Source of the DNA: a virus
Virus record (IMG/VR): IMGVR_UViG_3300027467_000574
Location: 1-40,781 of that record
Length of the DNA stretch: 40,781 bases
Strand: one strand, 5' to 3'
The notes below the pieces were generated by a model that did not search any database, had not been told where the DNA came from, and worked only from the letters and a program-made list of their open reading frames with translations. The position numbers and the translations under genes are program-made. This document shows, one piece after another, positions 24,433 through 32,407 of the stretch (position 1 is its first letter; each line of letters starts with the position of its first letter).

Positions 24433-25625
24433 TGACGACGTACACTAGCGTCTTCGGAGGCGCAAACATCTATCCGGCAGAGATCAGCTACAGCGCAATC
24501 GCTCTGTCTGCGAACGTTACGCTGAGTTGGCCGGAGGAAACTTCGACCAGCGAGAATCTCGCGACTCGGATCATCGACATTTCCGCCGCGTCGGCAGGTT
24601 ACAGCATTTACCTCCCGGCAGCGAACAAGACTGGCACCGGTCAGACAATCCTTTTCAACAACACTGGCGCTGAAACGATCACGATCCGCAATGCTGGCGG
24701 AACACAGGTCGTGACGGTGGCTGCTGGAACGCTCTGGCAGGTTTACCTGACCAACAACAGCACTGCCAACGGAACATGGCAGTCCCTTCAGTACGGAGCT
24801 ACGACTTCTACGGTCAATGCCTCCTCACTGGCTGGCACTGGCATTGTCGCTGTTGGTACGCTGCTCAGCCAGTCTGTGCCGATCACGACCTTCAACAGCA
24901 ACTACACGGCTGGCGCATCCGACCGCGCAAAAATGTTCGTGTGGACTGGCGCTGGCGGAACATTCACGCTGCCTGCGGCTGCGAGCGTCGGCGACAACTG
25001 GTTCGTTTATCTGCGCAACAGCGGCTCAGGCGCGATTGATGCCGATCCAACTGGTTCGCCGACGATCGATGGTCTTTCGTCCCTCAGCTTCCAGCCGGGG
25101 GAAAGTGCGATCATCGCAACCGATGGCAGCAATTTCTACACGATCGGGTTCGGCCAGAGCGCAACATTTGCGTTCGACTATACGGTGATCGATGTCAGCG
25201 GGACTGGCAACTACGTTCTCAGCGGCTCGGAACTCAACCGAATCGCTTACAAGTTCGTTGGCACGCTGACCGGCATCCGGAACATCATCGTCCCCTCGAC
25301 TGTTCAGCAGTACTGGGTCAATGACGAGACGACCGGCGCGTACACGTTCACTGTCAAAACAGCCGCGGGCACCGGGATCAACTTTACGTCTGGCCAGCGC
25401 GCGATCGTCTATTGCGATGGAACGAACGTCGTTGACGCCGACTCTTCTTCGCTTTCTCTGCCTGTGGGCATCAGCGACGGTGGCACAGGTGCAACGACCG
25501 CCTCTGCCGCGAGAATCAATCTTGGGGCGACGGCTGTCGGCGACGCCATTTTCACTGCAGCCTCGACAGCTGCGGCGTGGTCGACGCTCGGCAACATTCC
25601 GACGGTTGACGGGGGCACGTACTAA
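24432..25625 (+). CDS. Fibre-like structural protein
   Basis: A 397-residue, Thr/Ala/Gly/Ser-rich beta protein. The N-terminus (MTTYTSVFGGANIYPAEISY) is probably the attachment part. Two similar beta modules follow: residues about 15-125, and about 150-240 (NYTAGASDRAKMFVWTGAGG onward). The end carries LPVGISDGGTGATTASAARI and NLGATAVGDAIFTA, a phrase common at the distal part of phage fibre proteins. It lies between adaptor and nozzle, coupled at both ends by TAATG, so it is probably a tail-complex component such as a fibre bound to the tail collar. Exact role unknown. Confidence 0.7.
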   Translation: MTTYTSVFGGANIYPAEISYSAIALSANVTLSWPEETSTSENLATRIIDISAASAGYSIYLPAANKTGTGQTILFNNTGAETITIRNAGGTQVVTVAAGTLWQVYLTNNSTANGTWQSLQYGATTSTVNASSLAGTGIVAVGTLLSQSVPITTFNSNYTAGASDRAKMFVWTGAGGTFTLPAAASVGDNWFVYLRNSGSGAIDADPTGSPTIDGLSSLSFQPGESAIIATDGSNFYTIGFGQSATFAFDYTVIDVSGTGNYVLSGSELNRIAYKFVGTLTGIRNIIVPSTVQQYWVNDETTGAYTFTVKTAAGTGINFTSGQRAIVYCDGTNVVDADSSSLSLPVGISDGGTGATTASAARINLGATAVGDAIFTAASTAAAWSTLGNIPTVDGGTY

Positions 25626-27151
25626 TGCCCGATTCAACTCTGATCCTACGGTCGAAAGCAGGCATCAAACGTGATGGCACGAAGTTTGATGGCGATTTCT
25701 ACACCGATGGACAGTGGGTCAGGTTCCAGCGCGGTCTGCCGAGGAAGATTGGCGGCTATCGCTCGATCAACAAATACTTGAGCGAGATCTCGCGCGGGTT
25801 CACCACGTACACTCAGCAGCTGTTGCAGTATTGCCATTCTGGCAGCGCGACTAAGCTCGAACGGTTTACAATCGACAACACAAAGAACAGCTCGATCATT
25901 ACCGACAGAACGCCTGCGACGCTGACGAGCAGCGCGCTGAATCAGTGGATGTTTCAGTACATGTACGATTCTTCGGGTTCTGCGAACTCGATCATCGCGC
26001 ATGTTTCTCCGAATCTCGATTGCACCTGCAACGACGAAGGCGGTCAGATATTCATCGGCGACAATCTCGGCACTGCTGCGCTGACTGAGATCACGATGAA
26101 CCCGAGCGGAAATGCTACGGGCGGAATCGTCGTACTTCATCCGTATCTTTTCTACTACGGCTCCGACGGTGTCATTGGTCATTCGGTCGAAGGCGACCCA
26201 ACCGATCTCACCGGGGCAGGCAGCAACATAACTCGCCCTTGGGGCCAAAAGATCATCAAAGGCATGCCGCTGCGTGCAGGTTCGGGCTCTGCTCCGGCAG
26301 GTCTGTTTTGGGCGTACGATGCAGTCATCCGCGCATCTTTCAGTGGCGGCGCGACGACATTCCAGTACGACGTGATCGCGACTGACACATCGATCATGAG
26401 CAGCCAGTGCGTCGTCGATTACGACGGTGTTTTCTTCTGGGCTGGCGTCGATCGGTTCTTCATGTTCAACGGTGTTGTGCGCGACGTTCCAAACCAGCTC
26501 AACATAAACTATTTCTTGGATGGTCTGAATCGAAACCAGCAGAACAAGGTATTCGCGTTCAAAGTTCCGCGATACGGCGAGATCTGGTGGTGCTATCCGC
26601 GCGGCGATGCAACCGAATGCACCCACGCGATCATCTACAATGTTCGCGAGCAGACTTGGTACGACACTGAGCTGCCTGCTTCTGGGCGTGCGTCTGGGCA
26701 GTTCAACAACGGGTTCGCTGCACCGCTGCTGACGGACTGTGTTCCGACCGCTTCCGGCTATCGGGTTTGGATTCACGAGCAAGGTGTCGACGAGATCGAT
26801 GGCCAGTACGTTTATCCGGTGCAGTCTTATTTCGAGACGGCCGATCTTTCGTCGCTGCCGAATGGCAAAAACAGCTACCTGCGCATCACGAGCATCGAGC
26901 CAGATTTTATCCAGCAAGGCGACATGACTGTTCAAGTCACCGGCCGAGCGAACGCTCGCGCGCCAGAAGTTTACAGCTCTGTGTTTACTTTCCCGGAAAG
27001 TGCCAACACCCCGCACGAGCAGATCGTGATGCTCAAAGAACAGCGGCGCGAGTTGCGCGTCAAGTTCCAATCTTACACAGTCGGCGGCGACTATCAAATG
27101 GGCCAGATTATCGGCCACATTGATACAGGCGACAAAACGGTGCTCGGATGA
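25625..27151 (+). CDS. Tail nozzle protein (P22 gp10/T7 gp12-like)
   Basis: A 508-residue protein fitting the podovirus nozzle family, which lines the tail channel below the adaptor ring. Supporting phrases: SKAGIKRDGTKFDGDFYTDG, GLPRKIGGYRSI, a propeller-like middle with YDGVFFWAGVDRFFMFNG, WWCYPRGDATECTHAIIYN and VREQTWYDTELPASGRASG, and a C-terminal domain ending GGDYQMGQIIGHIDTGDKT. Known nozzles are beta-propellers of 500-800 residues, so the size fits. Coupled to its neighbours: TAATG at the start and ATGA at the end. Assigned by pattern and position. Confidence 0.82.
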   Translation: MPDSTLILRSKAGIKRDGTKFDGDFYTDGQWVRFQRGLPRKIGGYRSINKYLSEISRGFTTYTQQLLQYCHSGSATKLERFTIDNTKNSSIITDRTPATLTSSALNQWMFQYMYDSSGSANSIIAHVSPNLDCTCNDEGGQIFIGDNLGTAALTEITMNPSGNATGGIVVLHPYLFYYGSDGVIGHSVEGDPTDLTGAGSNITRPWGQKIIKGMPLRAGSGSAPAGLFWAYDAVIRASFSGGATTFQYDVIATDTSIMSSQCVVDYDGVFFWAGVDRFFMFNGVVRDVPNQLNINYFLDGLNRNQQNKVFAFKVPRYGEIWWCYPRGDATECTHAIIYNVREQTWYDTELPASGRASGQFNNGFAAPLLTDCVPTASGYRVWIHEQGVDEIDGQYVYPVQSYFETADLSSLPNGKNSYLRITSIEPDFIQQGDMTVQVTGRANARAPEVYSSVFTFPESANTPHEQIVMLKEQRRELRVKFQSYTVGGDYQMGQIIGHIDTGDKTVLG

Positions 27152-27378
27152 TCAGGATCACCTTGCCAACCAATCTCGGGCTTTTCGACTGGGCCAACCA
27201 GATTGCGCTGGACTTGGATCCTTATGGCTCGTTTGGGCGGCTGGACAACGAGAGCGAATGGCAGAACTGGGCGATGCAGTTCTTGAATAACACAACCCTC
27301 GGAAGGAACTTCCCTGATCCGTATGGGTTCGAAGATTGGGAAGATTGGGCGGAGCGTTTCTGCCAAACGCTGATGTGA
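27148..27378 (+). CDS. 76-residue small phage protein, unknown function
   Basis: The start overlaps the nozzle stop (ATGA). The product is rich in Trp (7 of 76) and acidic: LFDWANQIALDLDPYGSFG, EWQNWAMQFLNNTTLGRNFP, GFEDWEDWAERFCQTLM. I recall the FDWA(N)Q...LDLDPYGS pattern from small conserved proteins between nozzle and internal virion genes of aquatic phages, without a named function. It is probably a minor tail or internal virion component. Confidence 0.65.
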   Translation: MIRITLPTNLGLFDWANQIALDLDPYGSFGRLDNESEWQNWAMQFLNNTTLGRNFPDPYGFEDWEDWAERFCQTLM

Positions 27379-27389
27379 TAGGTGGAATG

Positions 27390-29057
27390 ATGGACAGAGC
27401 TCAAATTACTCAGCTCGCGAATCGCGACCCCAAGTTTCCGCAGGCTGTGGACGTCATGGAGGAGCAGCTCGCTCGTGAGCCTGTTGTTCCTGAAGACATG
27501 GATGAGATCATCCAAGTTCTGGAATTCATTCTTCAGAACCCTGACAAATACGCAGAGATCCGAGACGCTGCGATCAAAGACGGTGAGATCGACGAGGACA
27601 TGCTTCCTCCGCAGTTCAACCGTACGCTGATCGTATCACTGCTCGTCGCGCTCTACGGTCTGCAAGACCGCATGACCGAAAAGGGATACGCGCGCGGTGG
27701 CCTTGCGGTGGCCGCTCGTCGGGTAGCAGCGGCTGGTCGGGGCGGTGACACCGAGCTCGCCCACATCAACCGCAGGGAAGCCGAAATGCTGCGGCGCGCG
27801 GGTGGCTCCGGGCGCATCAATCCGGAGACAGGCCTCCCTGAATACAAGTCGTTCTGGAAGTCGATCCTCGGGGCGGTTCTTCCGATCGCTCTTTCGTTCA
27901 TTGCCCCCGGCATCGGAACTGCCATCGGAACCGCTCTGGGCGCGTCTGGGACGATGGCGTCCGCTCTCGGCAGCGCAGTCATCGGTGGCGCATCGTCGGC
28001 TCTGACGGGCGGAAATCCTCTGCTTGGTGCGGCTCTTGGCGGCATCGGTGGTGGGTTCGGGCAGATGGCCGGTGGAGCTCTGAACAGCGCACTCGGTCTC
28101 AATCTCAGCCCAGCGGTCCAAGGCTTGGTTGGTGGCGGATTGCTCGGTGCAGGTGCTGGCGCTCTGACCGGCGGTGGCAAGGGCGCCCTTATGGGTGCGC
28201 TGATGGGCGGTCTTGGGTCTGGCATTAATGCTATGGGCCAGACGTATGGGCCGGAAGGAACAACCGGCGAGCCGGGTTATTCTGGCAATGCTGGCAAAGC
28301 GATCGAAGGCGCGGGCCAAGACTTCATGAAGGCTGACTACGATCAGCTCGTGGCACAGGGTCAGGCTTCGCCGGGTCAGAATTTGACAGGGGTTGCGAAA
28401 GCAACTTCTGCAGCCGCAGCCGCTTCGCCTTCCAAGTCCGTTCTGGATTCGATCAAAGCGGATGTCGGCAACCTTTTCGGTGGCGGCGAAAAGGGATCGA
28501 TGCTTGGCTCTTTGACGCGGCTCGCTCCTCTGGCGTTGGCTGGCGGATCGTTCTTGAGCAAGCCACCGGATGTCGATGCGGCAGTCTCGAAACTGTCTCC
28601 TGAGCAGCAGGAGTATTTCAACCGTCCTTCTGTCTCGTGGGATTGGGAAAAGCTCCAAGGCGACGCCAACAGAGCGAACCTCTCGCTGCCTGAATACATG
28701 TCTCGTTATTGGCCTCAGATTACGTCTGGAGCCTACAACAAAGAGCCTGTGCAGGTTGCTTCGGCAGAGAATCCGACCACACAGATGGCACAAGGCGGTC
28801 TCAGTCGCATAGCCTATCTGGCTCGTGGAGCTGGCACCGGGCGCAGCGACGAGATCCCTGCCCGCCTCTCGGACGGTGAATACGTGATCGACGCAGAAAC
28901 TGTTGCGATGATCGGCGATGGTTCGACCGACGCTGGATCTCGTCGTCTCGATGAAATGCGGAAAGCTGTTCGCAAACACAAAGGGAAGGCTCTCGCAAAG
29001 GGCAAGTTCAGCCCTGACGCGAAATCGCCCCTCGCTTATCTCAAAGGAGTTGCCTAA
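27390..29057 (+). CDS. Internal virion/ejection protein with glycine-zipper core
   Basis: Two adjacent ATGs (27387, 27390) exist; I favour 27390 because GGTGG is closer to proper spacing, giving 555 residues. Layout: an acidic helical N-part (1-95), a YARGGLAV motif (about residue 100), a long Gly/Ala-rich hydrophobic region (about 155-285) with glycine zippers (ALGGIGGGFGQMAGGAL) likely to insert in membranes, a helical region, then the C-terminal segment GTGRSDEIPARLSDGEYVID. The DEIPA(R)LSDGEYV(I)D motif is common near the C-terminus of phage tape-measure and internal virion proteins. Position after the nozzle and the membrane-active core suggest a protein ejected with the DNA. Stop overlaps the next ATG. 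Confidence 0.75.
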   Translation: MDRAQITQLANRDPKFPQAVDVMEEQLAREPVVPEDMDEIIQVLEFILQNPDKYAEIRDAAIKDGEIDEDMLPPQFNRTLIVSLLVALYGLQDRMTEKGYARGGLAVAARRVAAAGRGGDTELAHINRREAEMLRRAGGSGRINPETGLPEYKSFWKSILGAVLPIALSFIAPGIGTAIGTALGASGTMASALGSAVIGGASSALTGGNPLLGAALGGIGGGFGQMAGGALNSALGLNLSPAVQGLVGGGLLGAGAGALTGGGKGALMGALMGGLGSGINAMGQTYGPEGTTGEPGYSGNAGKAIEGAGQDFMKADYDQLVAQGQASPGQNLTGVAKATSAAAAASPSKSVLDSIKADVGNLFGGGEKGSMLGSLTRLAPLALAGGSFLSKPPDVDAAVSKLSPEQQEYFNRPSVSWDWEKLQGDANRANLSLPEYMSRYWPQITSGAYNKEPVQVASAENPTTQMAQGGLSRIAYLARGAGTGRSDEIPARLSDGEYVIDAETVAMIGDGSTDAGSRRLDEMRKAVRKHKGKALAKGKFSPDAKSPLAYLKGVA

Positions 29058-30298
29058 TGGCTAGCTTGTTCCAAGGTTCGCCGCAGACGGCGACTTCCTA
29101 TGCCACCTCGACGAGCGAGACTCCGAAGTGGATGCAGGATGCGATCTACAATCAGATCCAGTGGGCGACGAACATCGCCAACACACCTTATCAGAAGTAT
29201 ACGATGCCGACCGTTGCGGAGCTCTCTCCTCTGCAGCAGCAGGCTTATTCGCAGGTGCAGGCGGCGCAGGGTGCTTTCCAGCCGCAGATGGACCAAGTGC
29301 AAACTGGCCTGTCTGGACTCAGCAGCGCGACGACCGCAGATCAGCTGCGTGAAGCTCAGGCACGCTACCTTCAGCCGGAACTCGTCTCGCAAAATCTGCA
29401 GGCAGGCCAAGACCTGTTTGGTCAAGCGGCAGGAACCACTGCACAGGCTCTCAGCGAGCGTGCTTTGCAGGCAGCGAATCCTTACCTGCAGACAGCCGCG
29501 CAGACTTCCGCGAGCCAAGTCGGTCAATACATGAACCCCTATCAGCAGGGTGTTCTTGACGTGATCGCAAAGCAAGGCGCGCGCAACCTTCGCGAGCAGC
29601 TTCTTCCGAATGTTTCCGATCAGTTCATCCGTGCTGGACAGTTCGGTTCTGGTCGCATGGGAGAGTTCGGCTCTCGTGCGCTGCGTGACACGCAGGAAGC
29701 AATCCTCGACAAGCAGGCGGCTCTCGCGAGCCAAGGCTACCAGCAGTCGCTCAATGCTGCGCAAGCAGACCTTGCCCGGCAGGCGCAGTTGGCTGGGACC
29801 GTTGGCAGCATTTCCGGTGCAGACCTTTCTCGTGTTCTTCAGGGAGCCGGACAGTACGGCAACCTCGGTCAGATGCAGACGCAGGCGGGACAGGCGCAGC
29901 AGCAGTTCGGTCTGTCGGCTGCTCAGCAGGCTCAGGCAGCTCAGGCGCAGGACTATGCTCGCCAGCAGCAAGTCTTGAACGACATTGCGAACGCTGCGAA
30001 AATGAATCAGGCCATGAGGTACGCAGACACTGCTGCTCTCGAGTCTGCCGGACTTGCCCAGCAGAACCAGATGCAGCAGCAACTCAGCGCTGCCCAGAAG
30101 CAGTTCGAGGCGGAGCAGCTTTATCCGAAACAGCAGCTCGATTTCCTCAGCACCCAAATTCGCGGCATGGCACCGATCACTCCGCAGACTCAGACGGATC
30201 AAAAGACCACGACTGGTGCAACGTATTCGGCATCGCCGCTGTCTCAACTGGCGAGCGGTCTTGCGCTGTACAAAGGTCTTTCCAATCTGAACACGTAA
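29057..30298 (+). CDS. Gln/Ala-rich helical internal virion protein
   Basis: A 413-residue protein, extremely rich in Gln and Ala, predicted almost wholly helical (QAQQQFGLSAAQQAQAAQAQ; QLREAQARYLQPELV). Residues 170-215 (GARNLREQLLPNVSDQFIRA, QFGSGRMGEFGSRALRD) form a conserved-looking core. No membrane segment, Cys or catalytic motif is seen. The Gln/Ala-rich helical character and position among large late genes are those of podovirus ejection proteins (P22 gp7/gp16/gp20-like in character). The start overlaps the previous stop (TAATG), and it is followed by AAGAGG of the next gene. Confidence 0.72.
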   Translation: MASLFQGSPQTATSYATSTSETPKWMQDAIYNQIQWATNIANTPYQKYTMPTVAELSPLQQQAYSQVQAAQGAFQPQMDQVQTGLSGLSSATTADQLREAQARYLQPELVSQNLQAGQDLFGQAAGTTAQALSERALQAANPYLQTAAQTSASQVGQYMNPYQQGVLDVIAKQGARNLREQLLPNVSDQFIRAGQFGSGRMGEFGSRALRDTQEAILDKQAALASQGYQQSLNAAQADLARQAQLAGTVGSISGADLSRVLQGAGQYGNLGQMQTQAGQAQQQFGLSAAQQAQAAQAQDYARQQQVLNDIANAAKMNQAMRYADTAALESAGLAQQNQMQQQLSAAQKQFEAEQLYPKQQLDFLSTQIRGMAPITPQTQTDQKTTTGATYSASPLSQLASGLALYKGLSNLNT

Positions 30299-30307
30299 GA
30301 GGCAGCT

Positions 30308-32407
30308 ATGGGATACGAGCTCAATCGCCTGATGAAACAGTACGGGATTAGCACCCCGACTATTTCTTCTTACACTGGTCAGCAAATGCCGACCGACAAA
30401 GCTGCCTCCGATTATTCGCAGAAACTTGCGCAATACGAGGCAGACAGAGCAGCCTACGACAAATACGTCGATGAGTACAACCGTCGCCTTTCTGGCGCAC
30501 CGATGTACATGCAGAGTCAGTTCCAGACGAAAAAGATGGATGGTCCTCCGACCACCGTCGGAGGTTTGTACACCAGCTTCCTTGGGCGCGAGCCGGACGC
30601 TGAAGGAATGAAATACTGGAACGAGCAGTTCGGCAACAAAGCGATCGGGCCGACGCAGATCGCACAGTTCGTCAAATCTGCTTCCCCTGAAATCTACGAC
30701 CGCAACCTGCAGAGCAAAGTCGGCCAGAACATTTACAATGCGACTGGCAGCTATTACGGCGACCAGCTCAAATATCCGACGTTTTCGCCGCTTGCTTCGA
30801 TTGCCAGCGCGACCAACAGTGGCACGTCTACGGATCAGAGCACATCAAACTCTTCTGCGGCAGTCACCCCCGGATCCACGAACATTTCTCTCACGCCTGC
30901 AGAAGAAAACAATTACACTGGAGGTGTAGAGTTTTCCAATGGTGGGGCAGTGCGCAAATTCTCGCGCGGCGGGGTGAACGATCTCGGTCTCCCGAGACTT
31001 TCGGAGATGTACGGTCTGGCCAATCCTGCGGAACTCCCTGTGATGGAGGAGCCGATTCGGCTCGCATCGAACACCACGACAGCTAGCGATGCAGATCCGG
31101 AAGGATTCCCCACAGGATCGACGGAAGAAATCGTTGCGCGCGGCAGAGCAGCGGTCGCGCAGGCCAAAGCAAACGCTCGCGCAGGCGTTCAGCCGGACCC
31201 GAGCGTTTACGACGACGAGGCTGCGAGGCGCGAGGGAACGACCACATCGACTCCGCGCACCGCACCCACGACTTCTCGCCCGTCTCTCGAAGAGATGATG
31301 CGCAAGTACGGAGCTAATCAAAATCAATACGCCGAGCAGATCCGCGCAGCCAGCGAGCGCAATCGTGCGGAGACCGAAGCATTCCGCGAGATGCTGAAGA
31401 AGCAGATGACCGGAGAAGGAGAAGGTGGACCGTCCAAAGCGGAAATGTATTTCCGCCTTGCGGCAGCTCTTGCGTCGCCGACCAAGACTGGTGGAGTTAT
31501 GGAGAACGTCGGGCTCGCTGCGAAGGAACTTGGCGAGTATCAGAAAGACGTCACTGCAGCTCGTCGCCAGAACCGTGCCCGCAATCTTGAATTGATGATG
31601 AAGGGCCAAGAGCTTTCTATGCGCTCTGCCAAAGAAGACCTCGATGCTCTGCGTGCCCTTGGCGCAGAAGAGGGTCGCGATCGTCGGCAGATCATTGGCG
31701 AGATGATCAAAGAATACATCCGCTCCGGCGAGCCTGAATCTTCCGCTGGCAAACAGGCCAAGGATGAAGGCCTGACTCCCGGCACTCCGGAATACATGAA
31801 ACGTGTTCAGGAACTTGCGCAGACGAGCGTCGACTCTCGCCTTGCGCAGATCAATGCGACTCTTGAGGGCATGCGCAGGCAGGACGAACAGGCCAAACTC
31901 GCTCGCGAGAAGTTTGAAGAAAGCAAAAAAGAAAAGGCTGAAGCTGCAACCAAGTTGACTCCAAAAGAGCTCGACATGAAGCTCGAAGAGGAGAACACGG
32001 TCGCCTCGCTCGAGCAAGCTCTCAAAGAACTCGACGAAGCGCGTCAGCTTAATGCAAAAGCGTTCGACAATTCTCTTGGAGACAGATTCCAGCGCACAGT
32101 CCTCGAGAATACAAAGAGCAACGACCCTAAAGTCGTCGCGACTCGAGTTCTCGAGCAGAAATTGAAGAGCCAGATGATCGCTACTTCTGCCGAGAAGATG
32201 AAAGGTGTTCTTTCTGATTCTGATATCAAACTGCTCATGTCTGTGCAGGGACTTGATTCTAAGAGCAGAGAAGAGCGCGCTCTGATTATTGGTTCGGCGA
32301 TTGAAGCTCTGAAAAGAGGCTACGAGCTGAAAAAGAAACGTCTTGAAGACATCAAGACCGGAAAGTTCCGCGAGCGCGAGCCTGAAAAGAAAGACGGAGA
32401 GCAATAA
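30308..32407 (+). CDS. Internal virion protein with DUF4214-like segment and long coiled coils
   Basis: A 699-residue protein. Residues about 82-140 hold a DUF4214-like segment (VGGLYTSFLGREPDAEGMKY, WNEQFGNKAIGPTQIAQFV), recalling the N-terminus of the truncated gene at the left edge. Residues about 209-225 carry FSNGGAVRKFSRGGV, a double Gly-Gly motif like those of the other large virion proteins. From about 330 to 690 it is charged coiled coil (MRRQDEQAKLAREKFEES, ELKKKRLEDIKTG). DUF4214 occurs in surface and extracellular proteins and its role is unclear. By position this is an ejection or internal virion protein. Stop overlaps the next ATG. Confidence 0.7.
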   Translation: MGYELNRLMKQYGISTPTISSYTGQQMPTDKAASDYSQKLAQYEADRAAYDKYVDEYNRRLSGAPMYMQSQFQTKKMDGPPTTVGGLYTSFLGREPDAEGMKYWNEQFGNKAIGPTQIAQFVKSASPEIYDRNLQSKVGQNIYNATGSYYGDQLKYPTFSPLASIASATNSGTSTDQSTSNSSAAVTPGSTNISLTPAEENNYTGGVEFSNGGAVRKFSRGGVNDLGLPRLSEMYGLANPAELPVMEEPIRLASNTTTASDADPEGFPTGSTEEIVARGRAAVAQAKANARAGVQPDPSVYDDEAARREGTTTSTPRTAPTTSRPSLEEMMRKYGANQNQYAEQIRAASERNRAETEAFREMLKKQMTGEGEGGPSKAEMYFRLAAALASPTKTGGVMENVGLAAKELGEYQKDVTAARRQNRARNLELMMKGQELSMRSAKEDLDALRALGAEEGRDRRQIIGEMIKEYIRSGEPESSAGKQAKDEGLTPGTPEYMKRVQELAQTSVDSRLAQINATLEGMRRQDEQAKLAREKFEESKKEKAEAATKLTPKELDMKLEEENTVASLEQALKELDEARQLNAKAFDNSLGDRFQRTVLENTKSNDPKVVATRVLEQKLKSQMIATSAEKMKGVLSDSDIKLLMSVQGLDSKSREERALIIGSAIEALKRGYELKKKRLEDIKTGKFREREPEKKDGEQ

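Noticed and set aside
25646-27118. 490-residue minus-strand open frame opposite the nozzle gene
   Set aside because: Shadow of the codon bias of the nozzle gene; no domain.
27636-32404. Long minus-strand frames opposite the internal virion genes (27636-28979, 29054-30433, 30845-32404)
   Set aside because: All are antisense to coupled late genes with good ribosome sites; composition is that of a reverse frame.
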